From: Motiliproteus sp047633175
Lineage (GTDB): Bacteria > Pseudomonadota > Gammaproteobacteria > Pseudomonadales > Balneatricaceae
Assembly: GCA_047633175.1 (NCBI GenBank)
Contig: JBLIEQ010000006.1
Coordinates: forward strand, 62,001-126,000
Length of the DNA: 64,000 bases
Reading direction: 5' to 3'
The position numbers and the translations under genes are program-made. Below are positions 1 through 7,396 of this stretch, piece after piece; positions within the stretch are counted from its first letter, which is position 1, and each line of letters begins with the position of its first letter. Below the pieces are notes generated by a model that made no database searches, was not told where the DNA came from, and worked only from the letters and a program-made list of their open reading frames with translations.

Positions 1-281
1 AGGGTGGCAACGTCCTGCTGCTCGACGAACCGACCAACGACCTGGACGTCGAGACTCTGCGCGCACTCGAAGAAGCTCTGCTGGCCTTCCCCGGCTGCGC
101 GGTCGTGATTTCGCACGATCGCTGGTTCCTAGATCGGGTCTCCACCCACATCCTCGCTTACGAAGGGGATTCCAAGACGACGTTCTTTGAGGGCAACTAC
201 ACCGAGTATGAAGCGGATCTCGTGGCTCGCATCGGCGACACCACACCGCATCGGGTGAAGTACAAGCGGATCAACGCTTAG
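1..281 (+). CDS. ettA: ABC-F ATPase EttA, C-terminal end (partial)
   Basis: The reading frame enters from the left edge and ends at TAG 279-281. The visible residues carry the second ABC cassette's Walker B and D-loop (LLLDEPTNDLD) and the H-switch (ISHDRWFLD). They are followed by the tail PHRVKYKRI, which is typical of EttA, the energy-dependent translational throttle that binds the ribosomal E site. There are no membrane segments, as expected for an ABC-F factor. Only about 92 residues are present, so the first cassette and the linker lie outside the window. Another ABC-F paralogue is possible, but the C-terminal KYKRI signature favours EttA. A strong terminator follows 25 bases after the stop. 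Confidence 0.88.
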   Translation, partial: GGNVLLLDEPTNDLDVETLRALEEALLAFPGCAVVISHDRWFLDRVSTHILAYEGDSKTTFFEGNYTEYEADLVARIGDTTPHRVKYKRINA

Positions 282-306
282 CAAACCTGGGCATCAGAAC
301 CAAAAA

Positions 307-330
307 GGGCGCACTTAGCGCCCTTTTTTT
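307..330 (+). terminator. Rho-independent terminator of ettA
   Basis: A perfect 6-bp stem, GGGCGC (307-312) with GCGCCC (318-323), has a five-base loop and is followed by seven T residues. It lies 25 bases after the ettA stop. Confidence 0.9.
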
Positions 331-352
331 ATGGCCGTAGGATGCGGATTTT

Positions 353-432
353 GTGGAAGCCGACCCACAAAGACGCGGGAAGTGCCGCTGCTGCAGGAGC
401 CTTCAGCTACCTGCCTGCAGGCGATCTTTTGA
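353..432 (+). repeat. Dispersed 80-bp repeat, family R3 (copy 1)
   Basis: This 80-bp stretch runs from GTGGAAGCCGACCCAC to GGCGATCTTTTGA and recurs almost unchanged at 4267-4346 inside the first MITE-like element. Shorter versions lie at 37780-37809 (reverse) and 56704-56732. It resembles the REP sequences of pseudomonads (GTGGGAGC...GCAGGCGAT). No gene is seen between the ettA terminator and position 475. Confidence 0.7.
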
Positions 433-474
433 CAGGAAACCGGAAGCCCGACTCCCACAAGAACACGATCAGCC

Positions 475-1332
475 TCAGTCTTCGGCATCCCCGCCGCGAA
501 TGCGTTCCTGGCGTTCCTGCTCTTCGACGAAGGCCGCCTTGATCTCATCGAGTACTGCATCGACGTTTGCCGCCTGAAGCTCCTCTTCGAAGCAGCCGGT
601 TAGCTCGACTTCCGGGTGCAGATCGCCGCTTTCGTACAGGTCCCAGATCTCTTTAGCGTACTGAGTATCCAGCAGCTCCGGCGCATACTGACCGTAATAG
701 GCGGTCATCTTGTTAACGTCGCGCTCCAGCATCCACTGAGCGTGGTTATTGCCGGCCGCATCGACAGCCTGAGGCAGGTCGATAATGACCGGCCCATAAG
801 CATCCACCAGCACATTGAATTCTGACAGATCCCCATGCACTAAACCTGCACAGAGCATACGCACCACATCACCAATAACCGCGGCGTGATCCTCTACCGC
901 CTGCTCGGCAGACATCGAGATATCATTCAGACGCGGCGCTACCTGGCCGGCATCGTCGGTGACCAACTCCATCAGCAGGACACCGTCAAAACAACCGTAG
1001 GGCTGAGGCACACGCACACCCGCCTTAGCCAGCTTATAGAGCGCATCGACTTCGGCACTGTGCCAGGCGTCTTCCTGCTGGCTGCGGCCGAATTTAGAGC
1101 CTTTTTCCATCGCCCGGGCACGTCGGCTATTACGGACCTTACGGCCCTCCTGGTACTGTACCGCCTGCCTGAAACTTCGCTTATCAGCCTCTTTGTAAAC
1201 TTTAGCGCAGCGAACTTCTGAACCGCAACGCACGACATAGACGGTGGCTTCTTTGCCACTCATCAACTGACGAATGACCTCATCAACCACACCTTCATCA
1301 ACCAAAGGTTGGATTCGCTTAGGAATTTTCAT
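475..1332 (-). CDS. RIO1-family atypical serine kinase
   Basis: A 285-residue protein of the bacterial RIO1 group. The nucleotide-binding loop is SGKEATVY (residues 25-32), the catalytic loop is HGDLSEFN (H166, D168, N173) and the metal-binding loop is IIDLPQAVD (D185), all matching RIO kinases rather than ordinary Hanks kinases. The acidic C-terminal tail (residues 260-285) is rich in Glu and Arg. Archaeal and eukaryotic RIO1 act in small-subunit ribosome maturation; the role of bacterial members is poorly defined, so any ribosome link here is inference. It stands alone on the minus strand, downstream of the cold-shock gene and separated from it by that gene's terminator. All catalytic residues are present, so it should be active. 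Confidence 0.88.
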   Translation of the reverse strand: MKIPKRIQPLVDEGVVDEVIRQLMSGKEATVYVVRCGSEVRCAKVYKEADKRSFRQAVQYQEGRKVRNSRRARAMEKGSKFGRSQQEDAWHSAEVDALYKLAKAGVRVPQPYGCFDGVLLMELVTDDAGQVAPRLNDISMSAEQAVEDHAAVIGDVVRMLCAGLVHGDLSEFNVLVDAYGPVIIDLPQAVDAAGNNHAQWMLERDVNKMTAYYGQYAPELLDTQYAKEIWDLYESGDLHPEVELTGCFEEELQAANVDAVLDEIKAAFVEEQERQERIRGGDAED

Positions 1333-1435
1333 GGCATCTATTGGCCTTCAGGCCACAACTAAAGAGATGGCTTGGCATGACAGGGACCGATATAAGCGCG
1401 CATCTACGCGCACAACACAGACCCATCAGACCAAC

Positions 1436-1464
1436 AAAAAAGGGCAAGACCTGAAGTCTTACCC
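1436..1464 (-). terminator. Terminator of the cold-shock gene
   Basis: The hairpin GGGCAAGAC (1442-1450) / GTCTTACCC (1456-1464) has one mismatch and a five-base loop. A-runs on the plus strand (1436-1441) give the U-run for minus-strand transcripts; T residues at 1465-1469 would also allow termination in the other direction. Confidence 0.8.
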
Positions 1465-1532
1465 TTTTTAAGTTCAACCCCTATAGGGGGTGAGGCAGCC
1501 TGCAAAAAAATGCAAGCCAGGTAGCATCTAAA

Positions 1533-1739
1533 TTAGATAGCTACGATGTTCTCTGCCTGCGGGCCTTTTTGGCCTTGAGTAACAGTGAACTCTACTTTCT
1601 GGCCTTCGACCAGAGTCTTGAAGCCTGAACCTGAGATCGCGCTGAAATGTGCGAAAACGTCAGGACCAGTTTCCTGTTCGATGAAACCAAAACCTTTAGC
1701 TTCGTTGAACCACTTAACAGTACCTGTAGTTGTAGACAT
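1533..1739 (-). CDS. Cold-shock domain protein (CspA family)
   Basis: A 68-residue single OB-fold protein with both RNA-binding motifs: RNP1-like KGFGFIEQ (residues 15-22) and RNP2-like VFAHFSAI (residues 28-35). It begins with the usual TGTVKWFNEAKGFGFI. Such proteins are cytoplasmic RNA chaperones that melt secondary structure in the cold or in stationary phase. A near-consensus promoter about 150 bases upstream gives a transcript leader of roughly 147 nt, the length range of cold-regulated cspA leaders, so post-transcriptional cold control is likely. The AGGA Shine-Dalgarno lies nine bases before the ATG. Sequence alone cannot say whether this member is cold-induced or constitutive. Confidence 0.93.
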   Translation of the reverse strand: MSTTTGTVKWFNEAKGFGFIEQETGPDVFAHFSAISGSGFKTLVEGQKVEFTVTQGQKGPQAENIVAI

Positions 1740-1892
1740 AGTCTTTTCCTATAAATCAAGAGTAATTGGAGCCCAATATAAGGCCGTTTTGCTGAAAGTG
1801 TTACGTTACTTATGAAGAACAGGACGAGGTACTAAAGACAGGACTTCGAAAATCTGTGCATAAATATCAGACGTACTTACAAGCTGACCCGT

Positions 1893-1920
1893 AGTATACC
1901 CGTCCATTGATCGCTGTCAA
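1893..1920 (-). promoter_or_regulatory. Sigma-70 promoter of the cold-shock gene
   Basis: On the minus strand a perfect -35 TTGACA (1920-1915) is followed after 16 bases by -10 TATACT (1898-1893). The predicted start near 1886 leaves a leader of about 147 nt before the ATG at 1739. Confidence 0.8.
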
Positions 1921-2090
1921 CATTTATCTAACAGCTTCCTGACAGCATTGCCCGAAGGCTGAGCGCCCTTCCCTTAAGCCCTAACCGGAGCGCTACCGAC
2001 TTGCCGTCAGCACCGCGCATGGGTATGGTTCGGACTTTATATTGCTGCAACTCCGGCTTCCCTTCCTACAATGCTCGCAAGGAGCACCCC

Positions 2091-3113
2091 ATGCTCAGCT
2101 CTTCCTCAACAGGCCTCGCGCTTAAACTCAGCCTCGCCCTGACTGCCGCGCTGGCATTTAACTGCAGCCAGGCCGCGGACAGCCTGGTACTTCATTACGA
2201 CGATCAAGCGTATCAACAACAGACTCTACCCTCGGGCGTGCAGACCTCACTGCACAGCCTGGAGCAGCAGCTTAATCAGCAGCGCCTGGAAGTGCTCAAC
2301 AACTACGCCGTTAACCGTTACGTCCGCGAGCAAGCCGAGCAACAGGGCAAGCCTTTCCAGCAACTCCAACAGGCGCTGCTCGGCGCACCGACACCCACCC
2401 GCCTGCAGATCGAAACCTTTTATACGGCCAACCAGACACAGATACAGGGAACTCTGCCGCAGGTACAGGACAAGATTGGCGAATATCTCCAGCAACAGGC
2501 GATGATAGAAAAGCAACGCGCGCTGCTCGAGCAAATCGCCCTCGAAAAGGGCTACCGCGTAGAACTTCCCGCGCTGCCCATATTACGCCTGCCTATAGAG
2601 TTGACGGACTATCCCAGCAAGGGCAACCCCGACGCCAGAGTAACCCTGGTAGAGTTTGCCGATTACCAATGCCCGCACTGCAAGGACGCGGGCCCGGTCG
2701 TAGAAAAGATACTCGAGCAGTACGGCGAACAGGTTCGCCTGGTATTTCGTGACTTCCCCATTAACCGTTCGGGCATTTCACGCAAGATAGCCGAAGCCGC
2801 CGTCTGTGCCGACCAGCAAGAGCAGTACTGGCCCTTCCATAAACTGGCATTCTCCCGTCAGGCCTACCTCAAATCGGTCACCGCAGAGATGCTGGCTACC
2901 GAACTACCGATAGATATAGAGGCCTTCAACAGCTGCCTCCAGACTGGCGAGGCACAGGCCCGCGTCGCGGCCTCTGAAGCCGAAGCCCGGGAACTCGGGG
3001 TTAGCAGCACGCCAACATTCTTTGTTAATGGGCGCCCGTTGCCGAACAGCCATAGCGACCTGGGTGCCGATATCCGCGCCCTGATCGATCAGGAACTGCA
3101 AGCCGCAAAATAA
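2091..3113 (+). CDS. Exported DsbA/thioredoxin-fold disulfide protein
   Basis: I place the start at ATG 2091, which has an AAGGAG site before it and opens a clean signal peptide (LALKLSLALTAALAFNCSQAAD); the longer upstream frame has no such site. The mature protein has a helical N-terminal part of about 170 residues, rich in Gln and Leu. A thioredoxin_4/DsbA-like domain follows, with active site CPHC (residues 194-197) in FADYQCPHC and a cis-proline loop STPTFFVNG near residue 308. It probably acts in the periplasm as a dithiol oxidase or isomerase. The Gln-rich N-terminal extension resembles the helical domains of SurA/parvulin-type or ScsC-like proteins and may be a dimerisation or substrate module; that is inference. 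The nearest gene downstream is the DUF501 gene. Confidence 0.85.
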   Translation: MLSSSSTGLALKLSLALTAALAFNCSQAADSLVLHYDDQAYQQQTLPSGVQTSLHSLEQQLNQQRLEVLNNYAVNRYVREQAEQQGKPFQQLQQALLGAPTPTRLQIETFYTANQTQIQGTLPQVQDKIGEYLQQQAMIEKQRALLEQIALEKGYRVELPALPILRLPIELTDYPSKGNPDARVTLVEFADYQCPHCKDAGPVVEKILEQYGEQVRLVFRDFPINRSGISRKIAEAAVCADQQEQYWPFHKLAFSRQAYLKSVTAEMLATELPIDIEAFNSCLQTGEAQARVAASEAEARELGVSSTPTFFVNGRPLPNSHSDLGADIRALIDQELQAAK

Positions 3114-3237
3114 TAACGGCTTCACAGAGCCTCGCCGAGGCGCCGGGCTGCGACCTAGGCCGCCTCGTCATCAGAACTACGTCCGCCAGATACTGGCCAA
3201 CCCCAACAGCCCGAACAACGGAGATAGCTTTCAAACC

Positions 3238-3753
3238 ATGACACCCACGCAGCTAGAGTGTATTGAACAGCAACTAGGACGCCCTCCTCGCGGACTGGCA
3301 GAGATCGCCTACCAAAGCCCTGACGGCATTCCGATGGTGTTGAGGATGCACTCCCTGGTCGATGACAAGCCGTTTCCCACCCTGTACTGGCTCTGCTCTA
3401 CAGACCTCGACAGAGCCATCAGTCGTATCGAATCCACCGGCTGGATCAAGCAGATCGAACAGGAACTCCAGCTCGATACCGAATTCAAAGAGCGCTATCT
3501 GCAAAATCATCGCGACTATGTCGCGACCCGCGCGCAATACCTGAGCCCTGAGCTGCGCCAGCGCATCGCCGAACTGGGCTTTTCCGAGGTACTCGAGCGT
3601 TATGGTATCGGAGGAATCTCACAATGGGACAGGGTGCGCTGCCTGCATATGCAGTACGCCCATTATCTGTGTACCGAGGGGGACAATCGCAACGTTATCG
3701 GCGCTAGGATGGAGCAGGAGTTTAGCCTGTCACAGCTGAAAATTACCCGCTGA
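3238..3753 (+). CDS. DUF501 family protein
   Basis: A 171-residue soluble protein matching the DUF501 family, including GRPPRGLAEIAYQSPDGIPMVL near the N terminus and a conserved late segment WDRVRCLHMQYAHYL followed by NVIG. This family is widespread in gammaproteobacteria and its function is not established; in many genomes it sits near ppx or other housekeeping genes. There is no signal peptide or membrane segment. The Cys and His residues in the C-terminal third (RCLHMQYAHYLC) could bind metal, but that is only a suggestion. It lies 124 bases after the DsbA-like gene, so co-transcription is possible but not required. Confidence 0.85.
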   Translation: MTPTQLECIEQQLGRPPRGLAEIAYQSPDGIPMVLRMHSLVDDKPFPTLYWLCSTDLDRAISRIESTGWIKQIEQELQLDTEFKERYLQNHRDYVATRAQYLSPELRQRIAELGFSEVLERYGIGGISQWDRVRCLHMQYAHYLCTEGDNRNVIGARMEQEFSLSQLKITR

Positions 3754-3756
3754 TAT

Positions 3757-3830
3757 GTAGGTAGCCGTCAAACGCTCCTGCATCGACGGCACTCGCTACG
3801 CCCCTATAGTTCGGGCTTCAGCCTGACGAT
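3757..3830 (+). repeat. Dispersed 75-bp repeat, family R1 (copy 1)
   Basis: It starts GTAGGTAGCCGTCAAACGC and ends GGCTTCAGCCTGACGAT. Close copies are at 38551-38625 (same strand) and at 43196-43260 and 47328-47402 (reverse). The GGCTTCAGCC core is palindromic and also occurs alone in several other gaps of this window. Confidence 0.8.
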
Positions 3831-3848
3831 TTAAAAAGCCAAAAAAAA

Positions 3849-4390
3849 GGCTATGTCCCAATCTGTTGTTGCGGCAGTTTATTCTGCATTATTGTCTTTT
3901 TTATCAAACTCCGGTTCCGCCTCCCGGCGGCTTCATTTCTTTGTAGCGACAAAGAAAGCGAAGCAAAGAAAGCGCCCCCTACTAAACCGCCCTGCGGGTA
4001 CGCGCCTGCGGCGCTATGAAATCCAGCCTGAGGCTGACAGATTCGGCATCCTGCCTCAGCTGCCAATCTCGCCATTGCCTGCAGGGACGCAGGTATGCCG
4101 TTGTTGTCGGGAACTGACAACGGCCAATGGCTCGACCCTGCGGGCCTTTTTCAGTCTGCATTTCATCGGTTTAGAAAGGGAATTTGGCGCCATTCTGATG
4201 GTGCTATTGCCGTTTCAAGCCTTTCAAAAAGCTACAAGATTACCTACAAAACTCAGTCTTAGCACCGTGGGAGGCGACCCACAGGGACGTGGGAAGTGCC
4301 GCTGTTGCAGGAGCCTTCAGCTGCCTATCTGCAGGCGATCTTTTGAACAGAATGAAAGGGCTAGTCACAACAACAGATTGGTACATAGCC
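3849..4390. mobile_element. MITE-like element A, copy 1 (542 bp)
   Basis: The element is bounded by a 23-bp terminal inverted repeat, GGCTATGTCCCAATCTGTTG at the left and its complement (one mismatch) at the right end 4368-4390. A second copy in inverted orientation occupies 37736-38218 and matches along most of its length. A fragment of the interior is at 38361-38468. Copy 1 carries about 50 bp more near its right end, the R3 repeat 4267-4346. There is no transposase; the interior holds several hairpins, for instance around 4101-4122. The flanks are A-runs (eight A on the left, nine on the right), which could be a target duplication or simply an A-rich target. One reading frame across it stays open in both copies, but I regard it as non-coding. 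Confidence 0.8.
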
Positions 4391-4417
4391 AAAAAAAAAG
4401 CCCGGTAGTCACCGGGC
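4391..4417 (-). terminator. Terminator of the coaD-yfhL operon
   Basis: A perfect stem GCCCGGT (4400-4406) / ACCGGGC (4411-4417) with loop AGTC is followed on the minus strand by nine U residues (A-run 4391-4399). The MITE-like element ends exactly where the A-run begins. Confidence 0.9.
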
Positions 4418-4462
4418 CTTAGCTCTTTTTTTTAGGTTAGGCTTCAGCCTGACGATGTACGC

Positions 4463-4708
4463 TTAGCCCTGCAGGACGTGGTACTTGTCCATTAGCTGAT
4501 CTTCGGTCTCTACGTGATCAGGATCCTTGGGGATACAGTCGACCGGACAGACCTCAACGCACTGCGGCGTATCGTAATGACCTACACATTCGGTGCACTT
4601 GGAGGGATCAATCTCATAAATCTCGTCACCCGGAGTGATTGCCTCATTGGGGCATTCCGGCTCGCAAACGTCACAATTGATACATTCGTCGGTGATAATT
4701 AACGCCAT
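4463..4708 (-). CDS. yfhL: YfhL-type 2[4Fe-4S] ferredoxin
   Basis: An 81-residue ferredoxin of the Allochromatium/YfhL type. The first cluster motif is CINCDVCEPECP. The second is CTECVGHYDTPQCVEVCP, with the extra loop between Cys 2 and Cys 3 that marks this family and gives a very low potential for one cluster. A short C-terminal helix follows (TEDQLMDKYHVLQ). It is a cytoplasmic electron carrier; its partner is not evident here. It lies 39 bases after coaD on the same strand, a gene order common in gammaproteobacteria, and ends in a strong terminator, so coaD-yfhL is very likely one transcript. A GAGG ribosome site precedes the ATG. Confidence 0.93.
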   Translation of the reverse strand: MALIITDECINCDVCEPECPNEAITPGDEIYEIDPSKCTECVGHYDTPQCVEVCPVDCIPKDPDHVETEDQLMDKYHVLQG

Positions 4709-4747
4709 GTTCGGCTAACCTCTATGCTCGTATAGTCGTGGCGCTAA

Positions 4748-5224
4748 TTACGCCAAATGTTTTTTCAGTGCGGCCGCCACGGCGGGATGGACAAACTTAG
4801 ACACATCGCCGTTTAATGCCGCAACCTCACGAATCAGGCTCGAGGAGACAAAACTGTACTTTTCCGCAGGCGTGAGAAACAGGGCCTCGAATTCAGGATA
4901 GATAGCCCGGTTCATATTAGCCAGCTGAAACTCGTATTCGAAATCCGACACCGCTCGCAAACCTCGCAATACGGCACAGGCGCTATGCGCCTTCATAAAC
5001 TCAGTCAGCAGGCCGCTAAAACCGATAACCTCGACTTTATCCAGATCTCCGAGAACCTGCTGAGCCAACAGGGTGCGCTGATCCAGCGGCAGCAACGGCT
5101 GCTTCGAGGGGCTGGCTGCTATCGCAACGATCACCTTATCGAACAGCTTTGAAGCGCGCTGGACGATATCGGTGTGACCATGAGTTATCGGATCAAAAGT
5201 ACCCGGGTAGACAACGATATTCAT
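4748..5224 (-). CDS. coaD: Phosphopantetheine adenylyltransferase CoaD
   Basis: Catalyses the fourth step of coenzyme A synthesis, ATP plus 4'-phosphopantetheine to dephospho-CoA. The protein of 158 residues starts at ATG 5224 (MNIVVYPGTFDPITHGH); the frame extends 14 codons upstream, but only the shorter form matches the family. Present are the nucleotidyltransferase motif TFDPITHGH, the RGLRAVSDFEYEFQLANMN segment that lines the active site, and the C-terminal SSSLIREVAALNGDVS motif (ISSTxxRE type). Length is normal. A 13-base direct repeat lies immediately upstream (5231-5265). It is cytoplasmic and essential in most bacteria, and is followed by yfhL in an apparent operon. Confidence 0.96.
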   Translation of the reverse strand: MNIVVYPGTFDPITHGHTDIVQRASKLFDKVIVAIAASPSKQPLLPLDQRTLLAQQVLGDLDKVEVIGFSGLLTEFMKAHSACAVLRGLRAVSDFEYEFQLANMNRAIYPEFEALFLTPAEKYSFVSSSLIREVAALNGDVSKFVHPAVAAALKKHLA

Positions 5225-5230
5225 CAATAA

Positions 5231-5265
5231 TATATCCGTGCGTACATAGTATATCCGTGCGTGCA
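5231..5265 (-). repeat. Direct repeat upstream of coaD
   Basis: TATATCCGTGCGT occurs twice, at 5231 and 5250, 19 bases apart, within the 40 bases before the coaD start. It may be a regulatory site pair or a small local duplication. No regulator is suggested by the sequence. Confidence 0.5.
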
Positions 5266-5364
5266 TTGGAATCGCGCGAATGGTAACGGAATTGGTTCAT
5301 AGGCACAAATAGAATACCCTTGTGTTTAGAATTCTTCACCACAGTATAACTGGGCTATTTTTCG

Positions 5365-6639
5365 ATGACTTTCACCCCGCTATTAGCGAAACTTTCGCTG
5401 CCCCTGGTACTCTCAGGCTGCATCCTGTTAACCGGCTGCGAGAGCCTCAGGAGCGTAGACCAGGGCTTGTACAGCATCGCCGAATCACTGTCCGAGCAAG
5501 ATCGCGTTACCGGGCAACGCAGCCTGAGCCTGGCATCACGCAGCGAACAGATCAGCAGCGGCAACGCTGTCGTGGCAGAACTCCTGACTCAAGAGCAACA
5601 GCAGGGCAGGAAAATCAACCAGCAGCTCGACAGCGCGCAGTATTGGCGCATGATCCAGATCTTCGATCGCATCCACAGCATCAGCCACCTGAGTGACGAG
5701 CGCTGGCAACCGATCCTGATCGACCGCGACAGCTTTAATGCTTTCACCACCGGAGGCACTCGCATCGTGGTCCACCTGGGCCTGATGCAGCAACTCAAAA
5801 GTGACGACGAGGTCGCCGCCGTTCTTGCCCACGAGATCGCCCACACCGTTGCCAACCATGTCTTCGAGGGGCAATCCCTGGCTCAGGCGACCTCGCTGGC
5901 AAACTCCAACTCATCCGCTCGCGATGGTTATAAGGCTGCATTTACTCAAGGGAACGAGCGCGAAGCCGATCGTATCGGCGTGCTCTACAGCGCGCTAAGC
6001 GGCTTCGACCCCCTGGCGGCAAGCCATATCTGGAAGCGCCAGTTTGAGGCGCAGGGCAACCAGCGCGCCCTCTTCTTTCATTCCCATCCGGCCAACGGCG
6101 ATCGAGAGCAGCAGAACCGCCGGTACGCAGAAAAGGTAGCGCCTTACTACCGTCCCGACCAGCTCAATCCCAACCATACGAAGCTGCTGGAATCTAATGC
6201 ACTCTGGAGTAAAGACACCACTGAGGCGACGACCGGCGGCGAGGGTGGCGGTTTATCGGCCCTGACCGACACCCTGTTCGGCGCTTATGTTCAGCATCAG
6301 CAGGCCAAGCAGGGTGAGCAGCGACAGGCCCGACAGATGCAACTGGTGCGCTATGTACAGTCCCATCTGAAGATCACCGGCGACAGTCGCCCCACAGCGG
6401 ATCGCTGGCGGCTACGGCTGCAGTATTCCGGCACGGTCGCCCTGCAGGGCGTGACGATGGGCGCAAAGATCGGCCAGGGCGAGGACAAACCTGCGCTGCT
6501 GCTGATCGCCCACAGCAAGCAGACGATAGCTGCAGGCAGCCAGTTTGAACTGGAGTTCAAACACAGCGCCCTCAAGACAGTGCGACAACCCCGTAAAACG
6601 ATTGAACTCTATCTGGACGATACCCTGCAGGCGCCCTAG
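5365..6639 (+). CDS. M48-family zinc metalloprotease lipoprotein
   Basis: A 424-residue protein with a lipoprotein signal: LSGC at residue 19 and LLTGC at residue 25 are both possible lipoboxes, so anchoring to the inner leaflet of the outer membrane is likely. The catalytic motif is HEIAH (H156, E157, H160), with the third zinc ligand in EREAD (E200). This places it with LoiP/BepA-like periplasmic proteases that clear misfolded outer-membrane proteins. There are no TPR repeats as in BepA; the C-terminal 170 residues after a glycine-rich hinge (EATTGGEGGG) are a separate domain I do not recognise. The TAG stop lies within the first bases of MITE-like element B, so the original C terminus may have been altered by insertion. 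Confidence 0.88.
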   Translation: MTFTPLLAKLSLPLVLSGCILLTGCESLRSVDQGLYSIAESLSEQDRVTGQRSLSLASRSEQISSGNAVVAELLTQEQQQGRKINQQLDSAQYWRMIQIFDRIHSISHLSDERWQPILIDRDSFNAFTTGGTRIVVHLGLMQQLKSDDEVAAVLAHEIAHTVANHVFEGQSLAQATSLANSNSSARDGYKAAFTQGNEREADRIGVLYSALSGFDPLAASHIWKRQFEAQGNQRALFFHSHPANGDREQQNRRYAEKVAPYYRPDQLNPNHTKLLESNALWSKDTTEATTGGEGGGLSALTDTLFGAYVQHQQAKQGEQRQARQMQLVRYVQSHLKITGDSRPTADRWRLRLQYSGTVALQGVTMGAKIGQGEDKPALLLIAHSKQTIAAGSQFELEFKHSALKTVRQPRKTIELYLDDTLQAP

Positions 6640-6901
6640 CAGCCTGTCGGGCTTGACCGGTCGTAGCGAGAGGCCTCTTAATTTAGGTAAAACGATTTGA
6701 GGCAGATTTTGAATCTCTGTTGAGGCGATAAATCGGCAGGACAGCCGATTAACACAGCAATTGCTGCCCGTAGGGCAAGCTGCAGGGACGCAGCTTGTGA
6801 ATAGTGGTTCTATGCACAAGAGCTCAACAAACGACCTCTCTTTTCCTTAAAGAAAGCGGCTTTTCCGCAGTAGATCAGTGTTAAGTCCGACAGGCTGCTA
6901 G
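6636..6901. mobile_element. MITE-like element B, copy 1 (about 266 bp)
   Basis: The ends are CTAGCAGCCTGTCGGGCTT (6636) and the complement AAGTCCGACAGGCTGCTAG (to 6901), a terminal inverted repeat of about 20 bp with one or two mismatches. A shorter relative is at 7215-7379 with the same ends and the same inner block TTTTCCGCAGTAGATCAGTG. The element carries no protein gene. Its left tip contains the stop codon of the M48 gene. Confidence 0.75.
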
Positions 6902-6915
6902 CACCAGGGCCCGCC

Positions 6916-7107
6916 TCAGTCGAAATCGTATTGTGCCAGATGTTTGCGCAGCTGTTTATTTTCGAAGTGGACTTCGATTCCCCGGCGCATCTGATGATGC
7001 CGGATAACGGCCGCTTTTTTACAGGCCAGCTGGGATTCGCAGTCTACCGCCATAAAGGCATCGAGAACGTCGACTTGAACGTTTTTCACGGCTTGATATT
7101 CACTCAT
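6916..7107 (-). CDS. Small hypothetical protein (63 aa), PA3496-like tail
   Basis: A 63-residue ORF with a GGAG ribosome site about ten bases before ATG 7107. The C-terminal third, RRGIEVHFENKQLRKHL, is a basic amphipathic helix resembling the RRxIExxxExKxLRxxL pattern of the small PA3496-like proteins of pseudomonads. That resemblance is from memory and is the only functional clue. Two Cys residues (C23, C29) lie in the middle part. There is no signal peptide or membrane segment. It sits alone between two copies of MITE-like element B, which isolate it from its neighbours. It could be a spurious ORF, but the codon content and ribosome site favour a real gene. Confidence 0.55.
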   Translation of the reverse strand: MSEYQAVKNVQVDVLDAFMAVDCESQLACKKAAVIRHHQMRRGIEVHFENKQLRKHLAQYDFD

Positions 7108-7214
7108 CGGGTAACGACTCCAGCGTGGATGACGATCAGATAAGGCTAAACTCTAAATCTCCTCTATGACTGTAGCGTGACAGCCACCAGATTTCTCACC
7201 GGCAACCTTGAAGC

Positions 7215-7379
7215 CTAGCAGGCTGTCAGAGTTGACCGGTCGTAACGAGGGGGCGGCCGATTTGAGGCAGCTTTTGAACTCTGTTGAGGCGCATAGTGGT
7301 TCTATTCAACGAAAAAGAGTTCGAAAAATGACCAAAGTCGGCTTTTCCGCAGTAGATCAGTGTTAAGTCCGACAGGCTC
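7215..7379. mobile_element. MITE-like element B, copy 2 (about 165 bp, internally deleted)
   Basis: It has the same outer ends as copy 1 (CTAGCAGGCTGTCAG at the left; TGTTAAGTCCGACAGGCT at the right). The left block GTTGACCGGTCGTA, the middle block GAGGCAG...TTTTGAA and the right block CTTTTCCGCAGTAGATCAG are shared. About 100 bp present in copy 1 (near 6735-6790) is missing. It lies between the small ORF and the 3' end of hexR. Confidence 0.75.
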
Positions 7380-7396
7380 CTTGTATAAGCGTTATA

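Noticed and set aside
3853..4422. 189-codon ORF over MITE-like element A
   Set aside because: It lies wholly over an element present in several copies, has low-complexity translated sequence, lacks a ribosome site and matches no family.
5322..5696. 124-codon ORF overlapping the start of the M48 gene
   Set aside because: Arg/Pro-rich translation in another frame of a well-supported gene; no family.
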